Positions 33,371 to 41,874 of a stretch of 64,000 nt of DNA are shown piece after piece. How positions within the stretch are numbered: position 1 is the stretch's first letter; every line of letters starts with the position of its first letter. Source of the stretch: Streptomyces sp. NBC_01428 (GTDB lineage: Bacteria > Actinomycetota > Actinomycetes > Streptomycetales > Streptomycetaceae); contig NZ_CP109499.1 of the NCBI RefSeq assembly GCF_036231965.1, positions 6,820,001 to 6,884,000 on the forward strand, read 5' to 3'. A program made the position numbers and the translations under genes. The notes below the pieces were generated by a model. That model saw nothing but the letters and a program-made list of their open reading frames with translations, was not told the origin of the DNA and searched no databases.

Positions 33371-33649
33371 ATGGAACGCCTCAAGCCGGAACGCCTGCAC
33401 ACGCGGACAGGCCAGTCGCGCATCTACAACGGAATGCCCGCCCGCGAACTGGGCAGCGAGGGCTGGCACAAGCCGTGGAGCGGCGGCAACGGCGGGAACT
33501 GCCTGGAGGCGATGAAGCTCGCCGACGGGCGGATCGCCGTGCGTCAGTCGGCGGACCCGGACGGTCCCGCCCTCATCTACACGCCGGGTGAGATGACCGC
33601 GTTCATCCAGGGCGCGAAGGCCGGAGAGGCGGACTTCCTTCTCTCCTGA
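33371..33649 (+). CDS. DUF397 domain protein
   Basis: 92-aa small protein whose DUF397 core lies at about 30-85: WHKPWSGGNGGNCLEAMKL then GRIAVRQSADPDGPALIYTPGEM. The typical S-x-x-N-CVE motif appears here as GNGGNCLEAM. The ATG directly follows the stop of the XRE-DUF5753 gene. It probably binds and modulates that regulator, as in whiJ loci. The N-terminal 25 residues are longer than in many DUF397 proteins. Confidence 0.85.
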   Translation: MERLKPERLHTRTGQSRIYNGMPARELGSEGWHKPWSGGNGGNCLEAMKLADGRIAVRQSADPDGPALIYTPGEMTAFIQGAKAGEADFLLS

Positions 33650-33764
33650 ACGACTTGGGTTCTCTTTTCTCCGAACTTCCTGAATGTGATGCCGACATGA
33701 TCCGTCACCGAGACGCGGACACCTGGAGACTCCGCGACGCACGCAGTCCGTAGCAGCAGGAGCC

Positions 33765-33791
33765 GCGCGCCCGCCCGTATCGCGGGCGCGC
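33765..33791. terminator. Bidirectional terminator between DUF397 and MocR genes
   Basis: GCGCGCCCGC (33765-33774) pairs perfectly with GCGGGCGCGC (33782-33791) around a 7-nt loop. It sits next to the MocR stop codon, with the genes converging. Confidence 0.75.
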
Positions 33792-35219
33792 TCACCCCGG
33801 CGGCAGCGCGCCGCACAACGCCTCCAGTGCCGCCCCGTAAGCGTGTTCCGCGGGGGTCGCGTACCCCACCACCAGCCCGTCCGGCGCGGACGTCACCGCC
33901 TCCGGGTGCCGGAATCCGGCGAGCCCGTCGAGCGCGACTCCCCTCCGTGCCGCCTCCCGCACCGTCGGTCCCTCCGTTCCCGGCGGCAGCCGCAGCACCG
34001 CGTGCAGGCCCGCCGCGATTCCCGTGACCGCGACGTGCGGAGCCCGCTCGGCGAGCGCGGCGACGAGCCGGTCGCGCCGCCCCCGGTACCGCTGCCGCAT
34101 CCGCCGCACATGCCGGTCGTAGGAACCCGAGTCGATGAAGTCGGCGAGGGCCAGCTGTTCCAACGCGCTCGCCCACGCCTCCCGTTCCCCCTTGACGTCC
34201 AGTACGGCGTCCACGTACCGCTCCGGCAGGACCATCCAGCCGAGCCGCAGCGCCGGCGACAGGCTCTTGCTGACCGAGCCGATGTGCACGACCCGCTCCG
34301 CGTCCAGCCCCTGCAGCGCGCCCACCGGCCGGCGGTCGTAGCGGAACTCCCCGTCGTAGTCGTCCTCCAGGATCACCCCGTCCCGCGCCCGGGCCCAGTC
34401 GATCACCGCCGCGCGGCGTTCGGCGTGCAGCGGTCCGCCCGTCGGGAACTGGTGCGCGGGCGTGAGCAGCACCGCCCGCTCCCGGCCCAACGCGCCCACC
34501 TGGGCGCCGTCCTCGTCCAGCGGCAGCGGGACGGTCCGCACGGAAGCGGCGGCCAGCAGCTCACGGTGGAAGCCCAGGCCGTACGACTCGACGGCCAGCG
34601 GGCCCCGCAGGACCTGGGGGAGGAGCAGCCGCAGGGCGTGCGCGAACCCCGAGCAGATCACGATCCGTCCGGGCTCCGCACGCACCCCACGCGCGCGTGC
34701 CAGGTACTCGGCGAGCGCCTCCCGCAACTCGATCCGTCCGGCCGGATCGCCGGGCCCGAAGGCCTCGTTGGACGCCTGTTGCAGTGCCCGGCGGTAGGAC
34801 GCCAGCCAGGCGGCACGCGGGAACGACGACACGTCCGGGGTGCCCTGCCGCAGGTCGTGCCGGGGTCCCCGCGCACGGGACGCGGCCTTCTCCGGTACGG
34901 GCACCGGTGCGTCCCGGCGCCGTCCGCCGGGCGGGGGAGTGACACCGGCGGCGACCCGGGTGCCCGAGCCCTGCCGGGCGGTCAGCCAGCCCTCGGCGAC
35001 GAGTTCGGCGTACGCGTCGGCGACCGTGTTGCGCGCGACCCCGAGGTCCGCGGCGAGCGAGCGGTACGGCGGCAGCCGGGTGTCCGGCGCGAGCCGCCCG
35101 CTGCGCACGGCCTCGCGCAGCGCCCGGGTCAGCGCGGCCCTGCGCCCGCCGGGGCCCGACAGTTCGAGATGCAGGTCGGCGCCGATCCGTTCCGCGGAAT
35201 TGACCCACGAATCCGTCAT
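33792..35219 (-). CDS. MocR/PdxR family regulator (GntR DNA-binding plus aminotransferase domain)
   Basis: 475-aa regulator. The winged helix at about 30-90 (LPPYRSLAADLGVARNTVADAYAEL) is joined by a linker to a class I aminotransferase-like domain (about 125-470). The PLP lysine is in HIGSVSKSLSPALRLGW near 305, and ILEDDYDGEFRYDRRPVG carries the usual Asp-Tyr pair. MocR proteins often control pyridoxal phosphate or amino acid metabolism. It is divergent from an AhpD-like gene 41 bp away, which is the likely target. Confidence 0.9.
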   Translation of the reverse strand: MTDSWVNSAERIGADLHLELSGPGGRRAALTRALREAVRSGRLAPDTRLPPYRSLAADLGVARNTVADAYAELVAEGWLTARQGSGTRVAAGVTPPPGGRRRDAPVPVPEKAASRARGPRHDLRQGTPDVSSFPRAAWLASYRRALQQASNEAFGPGDPAGRIELREALAEYLARARGVRAEPGRIVICSGFAHALRLLLPQVLRGPLAVESYGLGFHRELLAAASVRTVPLPLDEDGAQVGALGRERAVLLTPAHQFPTGGPLHAERRAAVIDWARARDGVILEDDYDGEFRYDRRPVGALQGLDAERVVHIGSVSKSLSPALRLGWMVLPERYVDAVLDVKGEREAWASALEQLALADFIDSGSYDRHVRRMRQRYRGRRDRLVAALAERAPHVAVTGIAAGLHAVLRLPPGTEGPTVREAARRGVALDGLAGFRHPEAVTSAPDGLVVGYATPAEHAYGAALEALCGALPPG

Positions 35220-35260
35220 GGAAATGCACCCTACCGCCGGTCTTTCCGCCCCGTAGATTC

Positions 35261-35839
35261 ATGGTCATGACGACGAACACGAACACCGCGGCGACGACCG
35301 GCACGACCACCACGGGGGCCACCACCACGGGGGCCACCACCACGGGGGCCGTCACCCCGGCCGGGACCGGCGGGGACGCCGGCGGCGGGACCGGGCGGAT
35401 CGACTTCGCCAAGGCCGCGCCGAAGGTCTTCCGCGCCCTCGTCGGCTTCGACGCGGCGGCCCGGGAGGGCCTCGACCCGGCGCTCGTCGAGCTGATCCAG
35501 ATCCGTGCCTCACACCTCAACCACTGCGCGTACTGCCTCCACATGCACACCAACGACGCCCGCAAGGCAGGGGAGAGCGAGGACCGGCTGCACATGGTCG
35601 CCGTATGGCGCGAGGCCCGTCACTTCTTCACGCCGAAGGAACAGGCCGCGCTCGCCCTGACGGAGGCCGTGACGCGTGTCGCCGACGCGGGCGTGCCCGA
35701 CGACGTCTACGCCGAGGCCGCCGCCCACTTCGACGACGCCGAACTCGGCCACGTCCTCGCCCTGATCCTCACCATCAACACCTGGAACCGGGTCGCCCTG
35801 TCGACGGCCAAGGTGGCCGGAACCGACGAACGCCGCTGA
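35261..35839 (+). CDS. Carboxymuconolactone decarboxylase/AhpD-like protein
   Basis: 192-aa protein of the CMD family with the redox motif HCAYCLHMHTNDAR (C-x-x-C-x-x-x-H, near 88-100), so peroxidase-related thiol chemistry is likely rather than decarboxylation. The first 45 residues are Thr/Gly/Ala repeats encoded by three exact 15-bp units (35306-35350). Starts at ATG 35261 or, more likely, ATG 35267, which is 7 nt after TAGATT and would make the transcript leaderless. It is divergent from the MocR regulator. Confidence 0.85.
   Translation: MVMTTNTNTAATTGTTTTGATTTGATTTGAVTPAGTGGDAGGGTGRIDFAKAAPKVFRALVGFDAAAREGLDPALVELIQIRASHLNHCAYCLHMHTNDARKAGESEDRLHMVAVWREARHFFTPKEQAALALTEAVTRVADAGVPDDVYAEAAAHFDDAELGHVLALILTINTWNRVALSTAKVAGTDERR
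35306..35350 (+). repeat. Three exact 15-bp tandem repeats in the AhpD-like gene
   Basis: ACCACCACGGGGGCC occurs three times in a row, encoding TTTGA. The unit keeps frame, so copy-number change would only lengthen the disordered N terminus. Confidence 0.85.
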
Positions 35840-35865
35840 GGCGCGGCATGGTCGTGGTGACGGCC

Positions 35866-35892
35866 GTGGCCGCGCGGCACCGCCGCGGCCGC
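35866..35892. terminator. Hairpin between the AhpD-like and gltD genes
   Basis: GTGGCCGCG (35866-35874) pairs with CGCGGCCGC (35884-35892), one G-U pair, 9-nt loop. It lies between two converging genes. Confidence 0.5.
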
Positions 35893-35918
35893 ACACCGAG
35901 GAGCCACGCATCCGCCGC

Positions 35919-37412
35919 TCACGCGGTCATCGGGCGGTCGTACGGGCCGATCGGAGCCGGCAGGCGCAGGTGGTCCGACCCACTCAGCACACGGTCCACG
36001 GCCGCGGCGACCGCCCTGCCCTCGGCGATCGCCCACACGACGAGGGACTGGCCGCGTGCCGCGTCACCGGCGGCGTACACACCCGGGACGTTCGTGGCGA
36101 AGTCGGGGCCCCGCGCGATCGTGCCGCGCGGCTCGAGTGCCAGGCCCAACTGGTCGATCAGGCCGTCGTGCCGGTCGGGTCCGGAGAAACCGAGCGCGAG
36201 CAGGACGAGGTCGGCGGGCAGCACCCGGTCGGAACCGGGGACCGGCCGGCGCCGCGCGTCGACCTCGACGAGGTGCAGCGACCGCACCCGGCCGCTCTCG
36301 TCCCCGGTGAAGCGGAGCGTGGACGCCGCGAAGAGCCGCGCGTCCGCGTGCGCGGTGGGCGCCGTCCCCAGTGCGCCGGCCTCCTCGTGCGCACCGGACA
36401 GCCGGTAGATCTTCGGATACGTCGGCCACGGCTCGACGTCCTCGTCGCGCGCGACCTCCGGCTGCGCGTAGATGTCGAGCTGTGTCACCGAGGCGGCTCC
36501 CTCGCGCACCGCCGTCCCCAGACAGTCCGCCCCGGTGTCACCGCCCCCCACGATCACCACGTGCCGGCCCGCCGCCGACAGCGGGGAGACCTCCAGATCC
36601 CCCTCGCACACCCGGTCGGCCAGCGGCAGATACTCCATCGCCTGATGGATGCCGGACAACTCCCGCCCCGGTACGTCGAGATCACGCCAGGCGGTGGCGC
36701 CCGTCGCCAGGATCACGGCGTCGTAGCGGGACACGAGGTCGCGGGCCCCGAGATCGGTGCCGATGACGGTCGACGTCCGGAACTTGGTCCCCTCCGCCCG
36801 CATCTGGGCCAGTCTCCGGTTCAGCTGCCGCTTCTCCATCTTGAACGCGGGGATCCCGTACCGCAGCAGTCCGCCGACCCGGTCCGATCCCTCGTACACG
36901 GCGACGGTGTGCCCGGCCCGCGTCAGCTGCTGCGCGGCGGCGAGACCGGTGGGCCCCGAACCGACGATCGCCACGGTCCTGCCCGAGAGGCGGTCCGGCG
37001 GCCGCGGCGGGGTGAGCCCGTCCTCCCAGGCGCGGTCGGCGATGGCGACCTCGACGTTCTTGATGGTCACCGCGGGCTGGTTGATCGCCAGGACGCAGCC
37101 CGCCTCGCACGGCGCGGGGCACAACCGCCCGGTGAACTCGGGGAAGTTGTTCGTGGCGTGCAGGCGATCGCTCGCCGCCCGCCAGTCGTCGCGGGAGACG
37201 AGGTCGTTCCACTCGGGGATCAGATTGCCCAGCGGGCACGCTTCGTGGCAGAAGGGGACACCGCAGTCCATGCACCGGTCGGCCTGCCGGCTGACGATCG
37301 GCAGCAGGGCCCCGGGGACGTACACCTCGTTCCAGTCCCGCACACGCTCTTCCACGGGCCGGCGCGGGTACTCCTCGCGCGGTGTGGTCATGAACCCCTT
37401 GGGATCGGCCAT
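35919..37412 (-). CDS. gltD: GltD-like glutamate synthase small subunit / NADPH oxidoreductase
   Basis: 497-aa FAD- and NADPH-dependent flavoprotein. The N-terminal iron-sulfur region has CMDCGVPFCHEACPLGNLIPEW (in two parts, about 47-68) and CPAPCEAGC, then the FAD-binding VAIVGSGPTGLAAAQQL (about 147-163) and NADPH-binding VIVGGGDTGADCLG (about 290). ATGDAARG-type and C-terminal GVYAAGDAARGQSLVVWA motifs complete it. The ATG has GGAGACGG upstream. No gltB large subunit is adjacent, so it may serve another partner or a gltB elsewhere. Confidence 0.85.
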   Translation of the reverse strand: MADPKGFMTTPREEYPRRPVEERVRDWNEVYVPGALLPIVSRQADRCMDCGVPFCHEACPLGNLIPEWNDLVSRDDWRAASDRLHATNNFPEFTGRLCPAPCEAGCVLAINQPAVTIKNVEVAIADRAWEDGLTPPRPPDRLSGRTVAIVGSGPTGLAAAQQLTRAGHTVAVYEGSDRVGGLLRYGIPAFKMEKRQLNRRLAQMRAEGTKFRTSTVIGTDLGARDLVSRYDAVILATGATAWRDLDVPGRELSGIHQAMEYLPLADRVCEGDLEVSPLSAAGRHVVIVGGGDTGADCLGTAVREGAASVTQLDIYAQPEVARDEDVEPWPTYPKIYRLSGAHEEAGALGTAPTAHADARLFAASTLRFTGDESGRVRSLHLVEVDARRRPVPGSDRVLPADLVLLALGFSGPDRHDGLIDQLGLALEPRGTIARGPDFATNVPGVYAAGDAARGQSLVVWAIAEGRAVAAAVDRVLSGSDHLRLPAPIGPYDRPMTA

Positions 37413-37592
37413 GGCCGTCTCCGTCACGTACGCGGACCGGTGCGGGACCGCACGACCGCAGGGCGTCATCGGCCACGGAAACGGGCGGCACTCCTTTCCC
37501 ACCACGGTACGTCGCCTCCGCACACCCCGCCGCCCCACTCGGGCGCGGGGACATCGGACGGCTGCCGTGGGGACGGGACCGCGACGGCCGGT

Positions 37593-38072
37593 TCAGGTGA
37601 GGGCGAGGGTGTAGGCCACCGCCGCGGCCGCCGAGGCGATCGTGCGTATGTGGTTCCACATCGTCCACTCGCGCACATAGGTGGGCCACAGCGCTGTCGC
37701 CTCGGGCGTCCCGGGGTCCAGCTTCATCAGCGCCTCGTTGCGCGGGACGTTCGCCGCGATCGTCACCCCGAACGACCCGAACAGGTACAGCGCGCTGCCG
37801 AGCAGCAACTCCACCGTCGCCCCGCCCGGCCACACCACGAACGTCACCACGGCGAGCACCGCGCACAGCACCGCCGTACCGGCGAACACGAACATGAACG
37901 GCGGCCGCACCGCCGCGACGTTGATCGCCTGCATCGCGGCGACCCCCTGCGCGGGAGGCAGCTGGGCGAGCGCCCGCATCACGAACGTGGAGAACCCGCA
38001 GAACACCCCCGCCACGAGTCCGCAGCCGAGCACCCCCAGCAGCGTCAGCACGAAATACGGTCCGTCGATCAT
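37593..38072 (-). CDS. DUF1772 (anthrone oxygenase family) membrane protein
   Basis: 159-aa protein with four membrane helices (about 5-25, 55-75, 80-100, 135-155). The DUF1772 pattern is visible: GLVAGVFCGFSTFVMRAL, MQAINVAAVRPPFM, the loop TIAANVPRNEALMKLDP and WTMWNHIRTIASAAAA. Some relatives oxidise anthrones in polyketide pathways; most have no known role. ATG 38072 is preferred because GGGGAG lies at a normal distance; a GTG two codons earlier overlaps that site. Confidence 0.85.
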   Translation of the reverse strand: MIDGPYFVLTLLGVLGCGLVAGVFCGFSTFVMRALAQLPPAQGVAAMQAINVAAVRPPFMFVFAGTAVLCAVLAVVTFVVWPGGATVELLLGSALYLFGSFGVTIAANVPRNEALMKLDPGTPEATALWPTYVREWTMWNHIRTIASAAAAVAYTLALT

Positions 38073-38403
38073 GTCCACTCCCCGTCACCCGCCACTCGTC
38101 GAACCCCCGTCACCAGTCACCAGTCACCCGTCAGCAGTCACGGTCACCCGTCCCCCGTAACCGCCGACACGGTCACGTCACCGCCGCGTCCGCGTCGACG
38201 CCGCGCCACAGCTGCGGCGCGCCCGGCCCGCCGCCGAACAGCCGTCGAGACGGCCGAGGTCGAGCCAGTGATCCTGCACAGCGTGGGCCCACATCACAAG
38301 TGAAATCCGCCCGGACGACCACGCCCATGGCCGAGTCCCGCACACCCATGCGCGAGCCTCCAGCACCTCCGCGCCGCACCCCGCACCCCCGTTGTCCGAG
38401 CCC
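38073..38403. other. Intergenic region with GTCACC-type repeats
   Basis: The 331 nt between the DUF1772 and DUF2293 genes begin with a run of short repeats, CACCAGTCACCAGTCACCCG and variants (38111-38160), giving a degenerate 7-10 bp pattern. Further right it is ordinary GC-rich sequence. A 62-68 codon minus-strand frame exists but looks like shadow sequence. It must contain the promoter of the DUF1772 gene, but I cannot point to it. Confidence 0.4.
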
Positions 38404-39135
38404 TCACTCCGCCCCTTCTCCCACGCCCTCCGGCTCCTCGCCGCGCCACTCCCGAAGCCTCGCGTCCACGACGGAGGCGATCCGGCGACGCGCCTCGTAC
38501 CGCGGCACCCCGTCCATCAGCAGTTCGTCGTACGGGGTCTCCGTGTGCCGGACGGCCGCGCGGACCGCCGCGGTCACCGCCGCCTCGGACAGCGCGCGGC
38601 CCGCCGAGCTGCGCCCGACCCGCCCGCTTCCCCGCACCGAGGCGTGCGCGGCGATCGCGTGGGCCCGGTCGGCGGGACAGCCCGGAAACAACCTGCCTGT
38701 CTCCCGTGCGAACGCGTCCGTGAACCGCACGTCCTCCGCCTGCCGGCGTCGCGCGTCCCGGGCCCGGCGCCGCCGTCGCGCCTCGGCGTCCGCCAGGCAC
38801 CGCTGCTCGGCACGGGCGAGCGCCGCCTCCTCGACCAGCAGGCCCTGCCGCTCGTACCGGCCCCGCCGCCGGTGGAACCGCACCACCACGGCACTCAGAC
38901 CGCTGTCCTCCCTCGATCTGCGTGTCAGCGCGGTGTCACCCCGCGGTAGGAACACCAGGTGACCGAGATCCGCACAGTCCAGACAGCGCGGCGCGCCCTC
39001 CTCGAGGACCAGCAGCGCGAGCGGGCCGCTCCGGCACTCGGCACAGTGCCGCTTTCCGAGCGGCTGGACGACGAGCAGGGCACTGGCGAGAAGCGCACCC
39101 CTGCTCCGGTGCGGGGGTGTGGCGAACCGTGCCAT
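38404..39135 (-). CDS. DUF2293 domain protein
   Basis: 243-aa soluble protein. A zinc-ribbon-like N terminus (KRHCAECRSGPL and RCLDCADLGHL, two CxxC pairs near 31-34 and 51-54) is followed by Arg-rich helices (ARRRRRARDARRRQ near 128) and the DUF2293 core (AHASVRGSGRVGRSSAGRAL and MDGVPRYEARRRI). No function is known; the Arg-rich region suggests nucleic acid contact. AAGGA precedes the ATG. Confidence 0.8.
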   Translation of the reverse strand: MARFATPPHRSRGALLASALLVVQPLGKRHCAECRSGPLALLVLEEGAPRCLDCADLGHLVFLPRGDTALTRRSREDSGLSAVVVRFHRRRGRYERQGLLVEEAALARAEQRCLADAEARRRRRARDARRRQAEDVRFTDAFARETGRLFPGCPADRAHAIAAHASVRGSGRVGRSSAGRALSEAAVTAAVRAAVRHTETPYDELLMDGVPRYEARRRIASVVDARLREWRGEEPEGVGEGAE

Positions 39136-39240
39136 GTGGAGATCCTTCCCCGCCCCCGACCGCCGTCCACGCGGCGGATCAGGCGGATCAGGTGGTTCGG
39201 GTGGCTCCTCCCGTCCGCCCTCCCCGGCGGCCGATGCATC

Positions 39241-39882
39241 ATGGGCCCTGTGCGACTCGAAGCGATCACCTGGGAACGACTCGGCGACCTCCTCGCCGAC
39301 CGGCTGCTCGACCTGAAACCGGCCGACGGCGGTCCCTGGCCCCGCGTCGCCTTCGACGGAGCCCCGGCCGCCCTCCCCGGTGACCTCGCCCAACGCGTCT
39401 CCGAGGCGCTGCGCGTCCGCGGTCGTCCGTCGCTCGTCGTCGGCACCGAGGGCTTCCTGCGGCCCGGCTCGCTCCGGTTCGAATACGGGCACCAGGACGT
39501 CGACGCCTACTACGACGGCTGGTTCGACACCCGCGCCCTGTGGCGCGAGGTCTTCGGCCCCCTCGAAACCGGGGGCGACGGCCGGGTCCTGCCCGACCTC
39601 TGGGACCCTGCCACCGACCGCGCGACCCGCAGCGCGTACGTCCAACTCCCGCCCGGTGGAATCCTGTTGCTGCACGGCCCCCTCCTCCTGCGCCACTGGT
39701 TCCCGTTCGACCTCAGCGTGCACGTCCTCCTCTCCCCGGGAGCCCTTCACCGCCGTACCCCCGAGACGGAGCACTGGACCCTGCCCGCCTTCGCGCGGTA
39801 CGAGGACGAGGTCGATCCGGCCGGCACGGCCGACGTCCTGGTCCGTGCCGACGATCCCCGCCACCCGGCGTGGAACGGCTGA
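39241..39882 (+). CDS. Uridine kinase-like protein with degenerate P-loop
   Basis: 213-aa protein of the uridine kinase-like group common in Streptomyces. VRLEAITWERLGDLLADRLL, the strand PRVAFDGAPAALPGDLAQ at about 35-52 in the place of the P-loop, LVVGTEGFLRPGSLRFEYG, and YYDGWFDTRALWREV match the group. The GxxGxGKT signature is not present, so ATP binding in the normal way is doubtful. The start could be GTG 39250 (VRLEAIT). No ribosome binding site is clear. Confidence 0.75.
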   Translation: MGPVRLEAITWERLGDLLADRLLDLKPADGGPWPRVAFDGAPAALPGDLAQRVSEALRVRGRPSLVVGTEGFLRPGSLRFEYGHQDVDAYYDGWFDTRALWREVFGPLETGGDGRVLPDLWDPATDRATRSAYVQLPPGGILLLHGPLLLRHWFPFDLSVHVLLSPGALHRRTPETEHWTLPAFARYEDEVDPAGTADVLVRADDPRHPAWNG

Positions 39883-40062
39883 CCCGGCCGGGCATGAACC
39901 GCTGGGCGGAGTCCGCCGCACCGGCCCCACCCCCGCGGCCCGCACGGCCGAGGCGAGCCGATCTCCAGGTGCGTAGCCCCTGAAGCGCGGCGAGAATATA
40001 GGGCGCCGGGACTAGCGGTGTGTTCGGCGCCGCGCCGGCCGTCCGGCACCGGGAGGTACTCC

Positions 40063-40491
40063 ATGACCACCGCCGGAGACATCATGCACCGTGGTGCCCA
40101 GTGGATCCCCGCTCACGAGACCCTGGACCGCGCCGCCCAGCTCATGCGAGAGCTGAACGTGGGGGCGCTGCCCATCAGCGACGAGAACGAACGCCTCTGC
40201 GGCATCCTCACGGACCGCGACATCGTCGTCGGCTGTGTGGCCATGGGCCACGACCCGGCGCGGGTGACCGCGGGCGACATGGCCCACGGCACACCCCGCT
40301 GGATCGAGTCCGACGCCGACGTCGGCGAAGTGCTCACGGAGATGAAGGGCAATCAGATCCGGCGGCTTCCCGTGATCGAGAACAAGCGGCTCGTCGGCAT
40401 GATCAGCGAGGCCGACCTCGCCCAGCATCTCAGCGACGAACAACTGGCCGCGTGGGTGGAGAGCGTCTACGCGAGGAGTGCGACGGGCTGA
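40063..40491 (+). CDS. Tandem CBS-domain protein
   Basis: 142-aa protein made of two CBS motifs (about 8-60 and 73-125), which usually bind adenine nucleotides and sense energy state. Repeated pattern LPISDENERLCGILTDRDI and LPVIENKRLVGMISEADLA marks the two units. There is no fused enzyme domain, so it may regulate a partner; hypoxia and stress proteins of this form are known in actinobacteria. GGGAGG precedes the ATG. Confidence 0.9.
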   Translation: MTTAGDIMHRGAQWIPAHETLDRAAQLMRELNVGALPISDENERLCGILTDRDIVVGCVAMGHDPARVTAGDMAHGTPRWIESDADVGEVLTEMKGNQIRRLPVIENKRLVGMISEADLAQHLSDEQLAAWVESVYARSATG

Positions 40492-40527
40492 GCCGTCCCC
40501 GCGTACGTCCGTCCTCCGCGGCGCGCA

Positions 40528-40558
40528 CTCTCGTCCGGCCGGCCGTGCCGGGCGAGAG
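40528..40558. terminator. Bidirectional terminator between CBS and corA genes
   Basis: CTCTCG-T-CCGGC (40528-40539) pairs with GCCGG-G-CGAGAG (40547-40558), 12 bp with one G-U, 7-nt loop. The genes converge here. Confidence 0.75.
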
Positions 40559-40563
40559 GTGTG

Positions 40564-41691
40564 TCAGAGCCAGCCATTGCGCCGGAAGCCCCGGTAGAGG
40601 ACGAGACAGGCGACGGATATGACGCCGATGACGATGGGATAGCCGAACCTCCAGTGCAGCTCGGGCATGTTGTCGAAGTTCATGCCGTACACCCCGCAGA
40701 CCATCGTCGGCACGGCGATGACCGCGGCCCACGCCGTGATCTTCCGCATGTCCTCGTTCTGCGCGACCGTCACCTGTGCCAGGTGGGCCTGCAGGATCGA
40801 GTTGAGCAGTTCGTCGAAGGCGGCTATCTGTTCGGTGGCCCGCAGCAGATGGTCCGAGACATCCCGGAAGTACGCCTGTATCTCCGGGTCGACCACGCGG
40901 ATCGGCCGGGTCGCCAGCTCCTGGACCGGGCGGGCGAGCGGCACCGCGGCCCGCTTCAGTTCGAGCAGTTCACGCTTGAGCTGGTAGATGCGGCCCGCGT
41001 CCGTGCGGGCGCCGTTCTCGGCGAACACGTCGGCCTCGACCTGGTCGATGTCCGCCTGGACCGAGTCGGTGACGCTCACGTAGTCGTCGACGACGTGGTC
41101 CGCTATCGCGTGCAGGACGGCGGCCGGCCCCTTCGACAACTGCGCCGGATCCGACTCCAGTTCCTCCCGCAGCGGGCCCAGTGAGCCGTGCCGGCCGTGG
41201 CGCACGGTGATGACGAAGTCCGGCCCGACGAACACCATGATCTCGCCGGTGTCCACCACCTCACTCGTCGCCGTCAGCTCGGTGTGCTCCACGTAGCAGA
41301 CCGTCTTGAACACGGCGAACAGCGTGTCGCCGTACCGCTCCAGCTTCGGACGCTGGTGGGCCTCCACCGCGTCCTCGACGGCCAGCGGGTGCAGGTCGAA
41401 GAGGTCGGCGATGCCCGCGAACTCCTGCTCCGTCGGCTCGTGCAGTCCGAGCCAGACGAATCCCTCGTCCCGCTTGCGGATCCGCTCCAGGGTGTCGACC
41501 AGGTCCCGCCCCTCCGGGACCCGGGCGCCTCCCTGGTAGGCCACGCAGTTCACCACCGCGGAGCCCAGCGGTGACCGGGCGTGGTGACTGAGGTCGACAC
41601 GGGGCCGCCGCCGCGTCAGCCGCGCCACCTTGCGGAGGCCGCCGACGGCACTCAGCGCCGTCACCCTCCGCAAATTCCCTGCCATGGACAT
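40564..41691 (-). CDS. corA: CorA family magnesium/cobalt transporter
   Basis: 375-aa divalent cation channel. The large cytoplasmic N-terminal domain (about 1-300) is followed by two C-terminal helices, with the selectivity motif YGMNFDNMPEL between them (GMN near 336-338). LHEPTEQEFAGIADLFDLHPLAVEDA near 85 is typical. The ATG has GAGGAG 6 nt upstream. Expected role: magnesium uptake, forming a pentamer in the membrane. Confidence 0.93.
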   Translation of the reverse strand: MSMAGNLRRVTALSAVGGLRKVARLTRRRPRVDLSHHARSPLGSAVVNCVAYQGGARVPEGRDLVDTLERIRKRDEGFVWLGLHEPTEQEFAGIADLFDLHPLAVEDAVEAHQRPKLERYGDTLFAVFKTVCYVEHTELTATSEVVDTGEIMVFVGPDFVITVRHGRHGSLGPLREELESDPAQLSKGPAAVLHAIADHVVDDYVSVTDSVQADIDQVEADVFAENGARTDAGRIYQLKRELLELKRAAVPLARPVQELATRPIRVVDPEIQAYFRDVSDHLLRATEQIAAFDELLNSILQAHLAQVTVAQNEDMRKITAWAAVIAVPTMVCGVYGMNFDNMPELHWRFGYPIVIGVISVACLVLYRGFRRNGWL

Positions 41692-41874
41692 GGGATCTCC
41701 TCGTGGAACTCCTCGGGCCGCGATCTGCGCCTGGCGAGCCAGTCTGCCAGTCCCGCTCCGCCACCGGAAAAGGCTGTGGGAATGGAGGATTCCGTTCCGC
41801 CGTGCGGGGTGGCCGACCCCTCCGCCCGGCGGGATGGACGGCCCGACAAGCCGGTCAACTGGGAGGATCCCCCC

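Noticed and set aside
38173..38379. Small minus-strand gene (62-68 codons)
   Set aside because: No ribosome binding site, no recognisable domain, and overlapping frames of similar length; treated as noncoding.
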